Positions 6,386 through 13,328 of a stretch of DNA of 13,328 nt are shown in pieces (position 1 is the stretch's first letter; each line of letters begins with the position of its first letter). The notes under the pieces were generated by a model, which was not told the DNA's origin, ran no database searches, and saw only the letters and a program-made list of their open reading frames with translations. A program made the translations under genes and the position numbers. Origin of the DNA: Clostridium sp. 27_14 (GTDB lineage: Bacteria; Bacillota; Clostridia; TANB77; CAG-508); assembly GCA_001916035.1 (NCBI GenBank), contig MNRQ01000031.1, positions 1 to 13,328 of the forward strand. The letters run 5' to 3'.

Positions 6386-7187
6386 TTGAAGAAAAATCAA
6401 AAAATACTATTATGGTTACTAATAATAACAATATTATCTGTAGGATATTTAATAGAAGAAAAAGAAAATGTAAAAATAGTAAACACACAAAATGTAAGCA
6501 ACAAAAAAATAGGTTGGGGAATAAAAAGAGCAAACAACCATGAACAACCAGATCTAGGAAGCAAAAATATTAAAATGCTAAAAGAAAATAATGGAATAGC
6601 AATAGGAAACAAAGAAAGTAAAAAAATATACTTAACATTTGACGAAGGTTACGAAGCAGGATATACAACACAAATATTACAAACATTAAAAGAAGAAAAT
6701 GTAAAAGCAACATTTTTTATAACAGCACACTATGTAAACACACAACCAGAATTAGTAGGAAAAATGATAGAAGAAGGACATATAATCCGGAAACCACACT
6801 GTAAAACATAAGAGTCTACCAGATTTATCAGACGAAGAAATAAAAACAGAATTACTAACAATTCACCAAACAATTAAAGAAAAATACAATTATGAAATGA
6901 AATTTATGAGACCACCAATGGGAGAATTTAGTGAAAGAACATTAATAAACACAGCAAACTTAGGCTATAAAACAGTAATGTGGTCATTTGCATATAAAGA
7001 CTGGGAAGAAAAAAAGCAACCACAAGAACAAGAAGCACTAAAAATAATAACAGAAAACTTTCACTCAGGGGAAATAATGTTATTACACGGAAATTCTAAA
7101 ACAAATACTAATTTATTAGCACAAATCATAAAACAAGCAAGAGAACAAGGATATGAATTTGCATCATTAGAAGAATATCAAGAATAA
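6386..7187 (+). pseudogene. pdaA: PdaA-like delta-lactam peptidoglycan deacetylase, broken by a frameshift
   Basis: The PdaA family removes acetyl groups from muramic acid to form the muramic delta-lactam of the spore cortex. The N-terminus has a membrane anchor/signal (ILLWLLIITILSVGYLI). The PdaA-type start of the domain is visible as WGIKRANNHEQPDLG, then the NodB motif 1 YLTFDEGYEAGYT and KATFFITAHYV. After EEGHII the first frame runs into KPHCKT and stops (TAA at 6809-6811). Homology continues one base later as GNHTVKH (metal-binding H-x3-H motif), RPPMGEFSERTL and MLLHGN, to TAA 7185-7187. Removing one C at 6787/6788 restores a 266-residue protein, the usual PdaA length. The start is taken as TTG 6386, eight bases after GGAG; the GTG at 6377 overlaps that site. 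There is no other decay, so a recent mutation or a sequencing error is equally possible. It neighbours sporulation genes yqfC/yqfD. Confidence 0.88.
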
Positions 7188-7306
7188 TAAAAAGTTAAAA
7201 AATAACTAAAATTCATACCAACATATATAATTTCAAAAAATACATTCAATACCATAAAAATCAAGAAAGACAAAAATTTAAAATAGATATAAGCAAAAAG
7301 AAAGAA

Positions 7307-7606
7307 GTGATTAATATCAAAGAAAAGAAATTCAAAAAAATAGACAAATTTTTAGAAATTCCAAAAGAAATATACTCAAACGAAGTAAAAATTACTATAC
7401 ATGGATTTGATGAAATTATAATAGAAAACTTTGAAGGAATTATAGACTATGAAGAATTTTTTATAAGAATAAAAACACAAAATGGAATAGTAATTTTAAA
7501 TGGATATGGATTTAATTTAGTAAACCTATCAAACGCAGATGTTAAGGTAACTGGAAAACTAGAAAGTATAGAACTTGAAAGAACAGTGGAGGAAAATGAA
7601 TGTTAA
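7307..7606 (+). CDS. yqfC: Sporulation protein YqfC
   Basis: A 99-residue protein of the YabP/YqfC family, with the family pattern LEIPKEI...ITIHGFDEIIIENFEGIIDYEEFFIRIKT..GIVILNGYGFNL and no membrane segment. In Bacillus yqfC is a mother-cell sporulation gene in the yqfC-yqfD-phoH operon; its molecular role is not known. The stop overlaps the start of yqfD by 7 bases, so the two are translationally coupled. The start GTG at 7307 has only a weak AAAGAAAG upstream; no ATG is available near the conserved N-terminus, so the exact start is uncertain by a few codons. No convincing promoter is visible in the 119-base gap after the deacetylase gene. Confidence 0.88.
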   Translation: MINIKEKKFKKIDKFLEIPKEIYSNEVKITIHGFDEIIIENFEGIIDYEEFFIRIKTQNGIVILNGYGFNLVNLSNADVKVTGKLESIELERTVEENEC

Positions 7607-8784
7607 TAAAAGTTTTATTATGCTATATATTTGGGTATATTAGAGTATCAATAGAAGGATATTATATAGAAAGATTTATAAATATATGTAACAACAAAAA
7701 AATTATTATATGGAATATAAAAAGAGACAAAAACATAAAATTATACTTCAATATATCAATAAATGACTTTAAAAAAGCAATCAAAATAGCTAAAAAGTTA
7801 AAATGTCACACAAAAATAGAAAAAAAGTGTGGCTTACCTTTTTTATTAAATAAATATAAAAAAAGAAAAATTTTCGCAATACTACTAATAATATTTACTG
7901 TATCAATTGGAATAATATCAAATTTTATATGGAACATAGAAATACAAGAAGAAGGGCAAAACAACACAGAAGAAATATATAAAGACATAGTAGAAGCAGG
8001 GTTAAATATAGGAACATTAAAATCAAAAATAAATTCAAAAGAAATAATTAATAAAGTACGATTGAAAAGAAAAGACATAGCATGGATGGGGATAGAATTA
8101 AAAGGAACAAATGCAATAGTAAAAATAGTAAAAGCAGATGCAAAACCAGAAATAATAGATGACACAGAATATTGCAATATTGTATCAGACAAAATAGGAG
8201 TAATAACAAAAATCAATGCACAAAATGGAACAGCAAATGTAAAAGTAGGAGACACAGTAAATGCAGGAACAATACTAATTAATGGATGGTTAGAAGGAAA
8301 ATATACAGGAATTAGATATGTACACGCAAAAGGAGAAATAGAAGCAAAAATTTGGCATACAAAATACCAATTTATACCATACAACACTACGGAAATAAGA
8401 GAAACAGGAAATACAGAAAAATTTTATTCAATAAAATTTAATAAATTTGAAATAAATTTTAAAAAAAGGGTTTCAAAATTCAAAATTTATGATACAATAG
8501 AGACGGAAGAAAAATTCAGACTATTTTCAGATTTTTATTTACCAATATCTGTAAAAAAAGTAGTAAACAAAGAACAAGAAGAAAAACAAAAAAAATATAA
8601 TCAAGAACAAGCGAAAGACTTAGGGATAAAAGAATTAGAACAACAATTAGATAATGAAATAGAAGACAAAACAAAAATTGTAAATAAAAATATAAACACT
8701 TATGAAAAAGAAAATGGGCTGGAAGTCTATGTGACTTATGAAGTATTAGAAAGCATAGGGACAAACGAAAAAATAGTTTTTTGA
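7600..8784 (+). CDS. yqfD: Sporulation protein YqfD
   Basis: A 394-residue membrane protein matching the YqfD family in length and layout. The N-terminal cytoplasmic domain is ~1-88 (GYIRVSIEGYYIERFINIC, then KKIIIWNIKRD). One membrane helix follows at ~90-111 (KIFAILLIIFTVSIGIISNFIW), then a large extracytoplasmic domain with the typical IGTLKSKIN.. and VGDTVNAGTILINGWLEGKY segment (~225-250), and a coiled, Gln/Glu/Lys-rich C-terminal stretch ~325-370. In Bacillus the gene is part of the sigma-E regulon and acts in the mother cell during engulfment; the detailed function is not known. ATG 7600 has GGAGG 8 bases upstream and overlaps the yqfC stop. The stop overlaps or nearly abuts the next gene, which suggests one transcript. 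Confidence 0.93.
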   Translation: MLIKVLLCYIFGYIRVSIEGYYIERFINICNNKKIIIWNIKRDKNIKLYFNISINDFKKAIKIAKKLKCHTKIEKKCGLPFLLNKYKKRKIFAILLIIFTVSIGIISNFIWNIEIQEEGQNNTEEIYKDIVEAGLNIGTLKSKINSKEIINKVRLKRKDIAWMGIELKGTNAIVKIVKADAKPEIIDDTEYCNIVSDKIGVITKINAQNGTANVKVGDTVNAGTILINGWLEGKYTGIRYVHAKGEIEAKIWHTKYQFIPYNTTEIRETGNTEKFYSIKFNKFEINFKKRVSKFKIYDTIETEEKFRLFSDFYLPISVKKVVNKEQEEKQKKYNQEQAKDLGIKELEQQLDNEIEDKTKIVNKNINTYEKENGLEVYVTYEVLESIGTNEKIVF

Positions 8785-8798
8785 AGGGATTGAGGTAC

Positions 8799-10025
8799 AT
8801 GGAAGAAAGAAGTTTAAAAATTACAGGAGCAGATACAGGATTTTTTAACAAGTTAACAAAAACGTTAACAAGGATGTTGATACCAACAAAAATAGGAATA
8901 AACGGAATGGTAATAACCATAAAGAGAAATGCAATGTTAAAAACTTATGAAGCATTTTCAAAAGAAAGCCAAGAATACAACAATGACGAACTAGAAAAAA
9001 AATTTGACTCAGCATACACAGTATATTTAGAAGCATTAGACAAACACATAATGGACTCAATATACAAAAAAGTAAGAAATGGAACAGCATCAGACTTTGA
9101 AAAAGAAGCATTATCAAAATACTATGAAGTAACAAGTCTAAAAGAAAAAGACTATATAGACTATAAATATAGAAAACAAAAATATTTAATAGACCTTGAC
9201 TGGCAAGGAATAAATGCAAACAGCAAAGAAAAAATAAAACAAAAATATATATCATTTTACATATACAAAATGGACAGTTTATACAAATCAATATTAAAAA
9301 ATTATTCAATAAAATTAGCAGACACAACAAATGCTTATGACTCAAGCAAAGAATGGATATACACAAAAATATTCTACACACTTGAAGAATACATAGAAAA
9401 CATATTATCATTAAAAGTAGAAAACTATGACGAGGAATTTAAAGGAATAAAAGACGACTACGAAAGATTCCAAAGTTTTACAGTAGGAAAGTTAGACACA
9501 AGAGACAATATAGAAAAAAATATGATATTATTAGGAATAAGCAGAAAGCTATTTACACATAGCATACCATTAATAGTAGCAGAACAATGCTATGAAAAAT
9601 TATTAAAAGACGCACGTATTTTAGTACAAGACACAAAAATAGCAAACAAAAGAGAAAAAGCATATAATATGCTAATAAACCTAATAGAAGACTACAATGT
9701 AAGATTATTATCAACCAAAGTATTTTGGGAAGATTTATCAAAAAGAGATGAATACAAAAAATTCTGGGACAAGTATCAAAAAATAGCAAAACTAAAAGAA
9801 ACAGACTTTATAGAATATGTAAAACAAAAAGAAATACTATTTATAAAAGATGACTTAAAGAAAATACATGACGAAAACAATAAAGTAGACTATTCAAAAT
9901 TAGAAGTATACTATAAAAGAAAATTACTAGATTACGGACAAATAAAAGAAATAAAAAACAGCTATAAATCTTATGGAAAATATTTAGGCAAAATCCGTAA
10001 TACTGTAAACAAATTAAGTGCATAA
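8799..10025 (+). CDS. Hypothetical protein, 408 residues, mostly helical
   Basis: I do not recognise this protein. It is rich in Lys, Glu, Tyr and Ile, with no signal peptide and no clear membrane helix; nearly all of it looks alpha-helical (for example DSIYKKVRNGTASDFEKEALSKYYEV and EQCYEKLLKDARILVQDTK). A short, less charged N-terminal part (ITGADTGFFNKLTKTLTRMLIPTKIGINGMVITIKR) is the most ordered-looking region. It sits between yqfD and ybeY, exactly where phoH lies in many Firmicutes, but it lacks the P-loop and other motifs of PhoH. ATG 8799 is chosen with AAGGG ten bases upstream; TTG at 8790 or 8781 are in-frame alternatives. The stop is 16 bases before ybeY, so it is in the same operon. 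A role in sporulation or RNA handling is only suggested by position. Confidence 0.85.
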   Translation: MEERSLKITGADTGFFNKLTKTLTRMLIPTKIGINGMVITIKRNAMLKTYEAFSKESQEYNNDELEKKFDSAYTVYLEALDKHIMDSIYKKVRNGTASDFEKEALSKYYEVTSLKEKDYIDYKYRKQKYLIDLDWQGINANSKEKIKQKYISFYIYKMDSLYKSILKNYSIKLADTTNAYDSSKEWIYTKIFYTLEEYIENILSLKVENYDEEFKGIKDDYERFQSFTVGKLDTRDNIEKNMILLGISRKLFTHSIPLIVAEQCYEKLLKDARILVQDTKIANKREKAYNMLINLIEDYNVRLLSTKVFWEDLSKRDEYKKFWDKYQKIAKLKETDFIEYVKQKEILFIKDDLKKIHDENNKVDYSKLEVYYKRKLLDYGQIKEIKNSYKSYGKYLGKIRNTVNKLSA

Positions 10026-10041
10026 AAAGGAAATGATAAAA

Positions 10042-10521
10042 ATGTGTGAAATAATATATGAAGATGTAGAACCAAATGAAGAATATGAAAAAACAATAAA
10101 AAAAGTTTTAGAAGAATGTTATAAAACAGAAAATCTAACAAACTCAAAACTAATAATAACAATAACACTAACAACACCAGAAAAAATAAGACAAATAAAC
10201 AACGAATATAGGCAAATAGACAAAGCAACAGATGTACTCTCATTTCCTATGTTTGAAAAAACAGAATTAGACGAAAAAATAAAAAAACAAGAATTTTTAC
10301 ATGAAGATGTATTAGGAGACATCATAATTTCAGTACAAAAAGTAGAAGAACAAGCAAAAGAATATGGACACAGTTTTGAAAGAGAATTAAGTTACATGGT
10401 AGTACATGGATTTTATCATTTAATGGGATATGATCACATAGAAGAAAAAGACAAAATAATAATGAGACCAAAAGAAGAAAATGTACTTAGTAAATTAGGC
10501 ATTACAAGAGAAAAAGAATAA
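10042..10521 (+). CDS. ybeY: Endoribonuclease YbeY, rRNA maturation factor
   Basis: A single-strand endoribonuclease involved in 16S rRNA 3' maturation and ribosome quality control. The 159-residue length is normal. The zinc-binding signature HGFYHLMGYDH gives H122, H126 and H132. Other conserved blocks are INNEYRQIDKATDVLSFP (~52-69), EDVLGDIIIS (88-97) and MRPKEENVLSKLGI near the end. ATG 10042 has AAAAAGGA ten bases upstream, the spacing used by other genes in this window; in-frame ATGs at 10018 and 10033 are less well placed, since the first overlaps the upstream stop. It follows the unidentified 408-residue gene with a 16-base gap, in a sporulation/RNA operon like the phoH-ybeY order seen in many Firmicutes. 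Confidence 0.96.
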   Translation: MCEIIYEDVEPNEEYEKTIKKVLEECYKTENLTNSKLIITITLTTPEKIRQINNEYRQIDKATDVLSFPMFEKTELDEKIKKQEFLHEDVLGDIIISVQKVEEQAKEYGHSFERELSYMVVHGFYHLMGYDHIEEKDKIIMRPKEENVLSKLGITREKE

Positions 10522-10568
10522 AAATTCTTTCGCACTAAATGTAAAACTAAGGAAGGAATGATGATAAA

Positions 10569-11666
10569 ATGGAAAAAGGCAACGCAAAAACAGCAATAAT
10601 AATACTAGTAATACTAATAATTCTAGCAGGAGGATTTTTAGGATACAAAATTGTAGAAAACAAAAACAAAAATGTAGAAACTGCAAATGAACAAAATGAA
10701 GAAAATAATGTAATAATTACAGGAATCAGTAAAAAAGAAGAAAAACAAGTACAAATATATAATGGAAAAGATAGACCAATAGCAGTAATGATAGACAACC
10801 ACAACCAAGCATGGCCACAAGTAGGACTTCAAAAAGCATATATGGTATATGAAGCAATAGCAGAAGGAGGAGAAACACGACTAATGGCAATGTTTAAAGG
10901 AGTAGATGTAGAACAAATAGGACCAGTACGTAGCTCAAGACATTACTTTTTAGACTATGCAATGGAAAATGACGCAATATATGTTCATTTTGGATGGAGT
11001 CCACAAGCACAAAGTGATATAAAAAAATATTCAATAAACAATATAAACGGAATAGAAGAAGATGGAACAACATTTTGGAGAACCAAAAAGAAATCAGCAC
11101 CACACAATGCACTAACAAGCACAGAAAAAATATTAAAATCAGCACAAAACAAAAAATATAGAACAACATCAACAAAAGAAAGTGTACTAAAATATGTAAC
11201 AGACGAAGTAAATTTAGAAGATGGAGAAAATGCAACATCAATAACAATACCACACTCTAATTTACAAACAGTAAAATATGAGTATGATGAACAAAACAAA
11301 GTATACAAACGTTATGCAAGAAAAAAAGCACAAACAGACTGGACAACAGGAGAAAACCTAACAACAAAAAATATAATAATAACAATGTGTGATAACGAAA
11401 CACTAGACGATGGAGAAAATAAAGGCAGACAAACATTAAAAAACATAGGAACATTTAATGGATATTACATAACAAACGGAAAAGCAATAAAAATAAAATG
11501 CATAAAAAAAGCAAGAAACGAACAAACAATTTATGAAGATTTGCAAGGAAATGAAATAAAAGTAAATGATGGAAATACATGGGTAAACATTTGTCCAACA
11601 GATGCAAAAATTGTAATAGAAGGCTCAGAAGAAACTGAGCAAGAAAACACAAAAAACAATATATAA
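10569..11666 (+). CDS. DUF3048 (YerB-like) membrane-anchored protein
   Basis: A 365-residue exported protein. An N-terminal helix (residues ~8-27, TAIIILVILIILAGGFLGYKIV) anchors it; there is no lipobox Cys, unlike Bacillus YerB, which is a lipoprotein. An Asn/Glu-rich linker follows. The DUF3048 N-terminal domain is at ~65-210 with RPIAVMIDNHNQAWPQVGLQKAYMVYEAIAEGGETRLMAMF, GPVRSSRHYFLDYA and SAPHNA. The C-terminal part of the family (~235-345) ends in GNTWVNICP. The GPVRSSR and DN motifs suggest a binding or catalytic site, but no biochemical function is established. It lies on the outside of the membrane. The ATG is preceded by GGAAGGA about 11 bases upstream. It is 47 bases from ybeY, in the same direction. 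Confidence 0.92.
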   Translation: MEKGNAKTAIIILVILIILAGGFLGYKIVENKNKNVETANEQNEENNVIITGISKKEEKQVQIYNGKDRPIAVMIDNHNQAWPQVGLQKAYMVYEAIAEGGETRLMAMFKGVDVEQIGPVRSSRHYFLDYAMENDAIYVHFGWSPQAQSDIKKYSINNINGIEEDGTTFWRTKKKSAPHNALTSTEKILKSAQNKKYRTTSTKESVLKYVTDEVNLEDGENATSITIPHSNLQTVKYEYDEQNKVYKRYARKKAQTDWTTGENLTTKNIIITMCDNETLDDGENKGRQTLKNIGTFNGYYITNGKAIKIKCIKKARNEQTIYEDLQGNEIKVNDGNTWVNICPTDAKIVIEGSEETEQENTKNNI

Positions 11667-11785
11667 AATTGTGCATAGTAGAAGAAGAGCAACAATGAAA
11701 ACACTTATATTTTTATTAAATAAATAGAAAACAAAAAAATCAGAAAAATAAAATATTTAAGTTATAAAGAAAGGAAAAAATAAAA

Positions 11786-12121
11786 ATGAATGTATATGAC
11801 ATAGCTAATGATTTAGCACAACAAATAAAAAAATCAGAAGAATATGTAAACTACAAAATGGCAAGAGAAGCAATAAAACTAAACAGCAAACTATCAGAAG
11901 AAATAAAAAACTTTGACCAATTACGTTATCAAACACAAATAGAAGTAATGCAAACAGGAAAAAATGACCCAGAAAAACTACAAAAAGTACAAGATAAATA
12001 TGCAGAACTAATAGAACAAAACGATGCAAAAAGATATTTTGAAGCAGAAACAAGATTTAATGTCCTAGTAGCAGACATAAACAAAATTATAGGAGAAGCA
12101 ATAAAAGACGTAATGGAATAA
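11786..12121 (+). CDS. YlbF/YmcA-family regulator
   Basis: A 111-residue all-helical protein with the Com_YlbF pattern: MNVYDIANDLAQQIKKSEEYVNYKMAREAIKLN at the N-terminus, an amphipathic middle helix LSEEIKNFDQLRYQTQIEVM, and a C-terminal ADINKIIGEAIKDV. In Bacillus subtilis, YlbF, YmcA and YaaT form a complex that affects RNase Y activity, biofilm formation, competence and sporulation. Whether this copy corresponds to YlbF or YmcA cannot be told, because the cysteines that coordinate a Fe-S cluster in the Bacillus complex are absent here. ATG 11786 has GAAAGGA 12 bases upstream. The 119-base gap before it holds A-rich sequence and no gene I can support. The same orientation as DUF3048 and the metallopeptidase suggests co-transcription. 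Confidence 0.9.
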   Translation: MNVYDIANDLAQQIKKSEEYVNYKMAREAIKLNSKLSEEIKNFDQLRYQTQIEVMQTGKNDPEKLQKVQDKYAELIEQNDAKRYFEAETRFNVLVADINKIIGEAIKDVME

Positions 12122-12174
12122 AACACAATATATGTAATGCATAGATACAAAAGTAAGAAAGGAATGAAAAAATA

Positions 12175-12864
12175 ATGGAATTTCTAATAATTTCACTACT
12201 AAGCATAATCCTAATATTTGTACTATTTGCCATATTTGGAGTCAACATGAAAAAGCTAAAAGAAATGACAAACATAAAAGAATTAGACAAAATAAGTGAT
12301 AAATATCCAAGCAACATAAAAATATGTAAAGAATACCTAAAAAAATTAAAAAATGAAGAAGTAAAAATAGAAGAAAACGAAGGATCAGACGCAACAGTAT
12401 ATATAGCAATAACAAACAAAATATCAATAGGAAATCTAAGAAATAGCTATACACGAATACAAACAATAGCACATGAATGTCTACACTCAATACAAAACAG
12501 AAAAATACTATTATTTAACTTCATATTTTCAAATATATATTTAATATACTTTTTTGCAGTATTAATCATAGCAATATTCGGAAAATTGCCAAACCAAATG
12601 GCATGCATTACAACATTAGCAATACTAGGAATAGTATATTTAATAATAAGAATGTACCTAGAAAATGATGCAATGATAAAAGCAAGATACTTAGCAAAAG
12701 AATATATGGAAGAAAAAGAAATATCAACAAAAGAAGAAATAGAAAAAATGATACAACAATATGATATAGTAAATGATTTAGGAATAAAATGTGTTCATTA
12801 TCAATTAGCATTAAATGTTTTAGCCAAAATAGCAATAGTAAGTCTAGTATGTTTTTGGAGATAA
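12175..12864 (+). CDS. Small membrane zinc metallopeptidase, YugP-like
   Basis: A 229-residue integral membrane protein with an HExxH zinc motif, HECLH at 100-104 within TIAHECLHSIQ. An acidic candidate third ligand, E163, lies in LENDAMIKARYLAKEYM, after a hydrophobic region. The order (N-terminal helix ~3-23, soluble segment, HExxH, two membrane helices ~112-135 and ~142-160, E-x-DA, C-terminal helix ~212-227) and the length match the neutral zinc metallopeptidase family of Bacillus YugP, whose motifs are HEvGHaiQ and EfDAs.rA. Sequence identity to YugP seems low outside these motifs, so this is a diverged member or a related family. The substrate is unknown. ATG 12175 follows GAAAGGAATGA; the gap to the YlbF gene is 53 bases. 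Confidence 0.75.
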   Translation: MEFLIISLLSIILIFVLFAIFGVNMKKLKEMTNIKELDKISDKYPSNIKICKEYLKKLKNEEVKIEENEGSDATVYIAITNKISIGNLRNSYTRIQTIAHECLHSIQNRKILLFNFIFSNIYLIYFFAVLIIAIFGKLPNQMACITTLAILGIVYLIIRMYLENDAMIKARYLAKEYMEEKEISTKEEIEKMIQQYDIVNDLGIKCVHYQLALNVLAKIAIVSLVCFWR

Positions 12865-12955
12865 CAAAAGCAATAAAGTAATGACACATAGAAGAATAAG
12901 AAAAACAAAAGTGCCCAACATAAAACCCAAAAAATAAAAAAATATAAAAAAACAC

Positions 12956-12984
12956 TTGACAAATTTAAAGATATGCCGTATAAT
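12956..12984 (+). promoter_or_regulatory. Consensus sigma-A promoter of the tRNA-Gly pair
   Basis: TTGACA (12956-12961) and TATAAT (12979-12984) are both perfect and separated by exactly 17 bases. The first tRNA starts 20 bases after the -10 box. This is the strongest promoter in the window. Confidence 0.92.
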
Positions 12985-13003
12985 CTTTTTTGTCAAGAGA
13001 AAT

Positions 13004-13077
<74 letters not shown>

Positions 13078-13114
13078 AATATCTCTTAAAAAATAATTAA
13101 AATCAAATACACAC

Positions 13115-13188
<74 letters not shown>

Positions 13189-13197
13189 TTTGAAATC

Positions 13198-13235
13198 AAC
13201 TTACGGACTTAAAAGTTCGTAAGTTTTTATTTTAT
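13198..13235 (+). terminator. Terminator of the tRNA-Gly transcript
   Basis: AACTTACGGACTT (13198-13210) pairs with AAGTTCGTAAGTT (13213-13225), including one G-U pair, across a two-base gap that leaves a small loop. It is followed by TTTATTTTAT. It lies ten bases after the second tRNA. Confidence 0.85.
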
Positions 13236-13245
13236 ATAAAACTTT

Positions 13246-13279
13246 AAAAGTTCTCTTTCTAGAAAGGAGGACTTTTTTC
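13246..13279 (+). terminator. Terminator-like hairpin that contains the ribosome binding site of the last gene
   Basis: AAAAGTTCTCTTTCT (13246-13260) folds back on AGAAAGGAGGACTTTT (13261-13276), about 13 pairs with one bulged G and two to three non-Watson-Crick or loop positions, followed by TTTTTTC. The 3' arm carries the ribosome binding site AGAAAGGAGG of the gene starting at 13280. It could be a real terminator, an attenuator, or a translation-controlling hairpin. Confidence 0.5.
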
Positions 13280-13328
13280 ATGCTTGAATTTAAAGTAATT
13301 GAAAAACTAAAAACTAATAAAGATTTAA
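13280..13328 (+). CDS. Start of a protein-coding gene (3' truncated, unidentified)
   Basis: ATG 13280 follows a perfect AGAAAGGAGG site with nine bases of spacing. Sixteen codons are present before the window ends: MLEFKVIEKLKTNKDL. This is too short to assign a family. The ribosome binding site lies within a stable hairpin, which suggests translational control or attenuation. Confidence 0.7.
   Translation, partial: MLEFKVIEKLKTNKDL

Noticed and set aside
7806..8387. Minus-strand ORF of 193 codons opposite yqfD
   Set aside because: Antisense shadow of a confident gene, with no start signals.
11695..11727. Tiny ORF MKTLIFLLNK between the DUF3048 and YlbF genes
   Set aside because: Ten codons and no clear ribosome binding site; likely chance.

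Overview
The window is AT-rich DNA whose coding strands favour A-ending codons. It carries Shine-Dalgarno sites of the AAGGA/GGAGG type, sporulation genes (yqfC, yqfD, a pdaA-like deacetylase) and a cyclic-peptide (Agr) quorum-sensing locus. This fits an endospore-forming, low-GC Firmicute of class Clostridia, probably a gut or anaerobic lineage. The lineage is inferred from gene content and composition only; I see no taxonomic marker that goes deeper.

Layout. 1-920: 3' part of a large surface protein with a Big_2 (Ig-like) repeat and a C-terminal DUF6273-like domain. The last ~100 bases have codon use unlike the rest and look like the variable region of a diversity-generating retroelement, although no reverse transcriptase lies in the window. 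1060-1926: SAM-dependent (RNA-type) methyltransferase. 2058-2739: RluA-family pseudouridine synthase split by a +1 frameshift. 2740-6116: complete Agr-type quorum-sensing locus. agrB and agrD lie on +; agrC (sensor kinase) and agrA (LytTR regulator) lie on -. The two arms converge on a perfect 19-bp bidirectional terminator. 6386-7187: PdaA-like polysaccharide deacetylase, also split by a single-base frameshift. 7307-10521: closely packed yqfC, yqfD, a 408-residue protein I cannot identify in the place where phoH is usually found, and ybeY. 10569-12864: DUF3048 (YerB-like) membrane-anchored protein, YlbF-family protein and a small membrane HExxH metallopeptidase. 12956-13235: two identical tandem tRNA-Gly(UCC) genes behind a perfect consensus promoter and followed by a terminator. 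13280-13328: start of another gene whose ribosome binding site sits inside a terminator-like hairpin.

How the genes work together. AgrB should cut and cyclise the 39-residue AgrD to make a secreted peptide. AgrC would sense it and phosphorylate AgrA, which binds DNA through LytTR. The sporulation group (PdaA for spore cortex, YqfC/YqfD for mother-cell development, YlbF for developmental control in Bacillus) lies directly beside the Agr locus. Agr controls sporulation in several clostridia, so a link is plausible, but the sequence does not prove it.

The most unusual items are the DGR-like hypervariable C-terminus, the AgrD core with two cysteines and a predicted 7-residue ring, the chain of mutually exclusive hairpins between agrD and agrC, and two independent single-base insertions that break otherwise intact genes.
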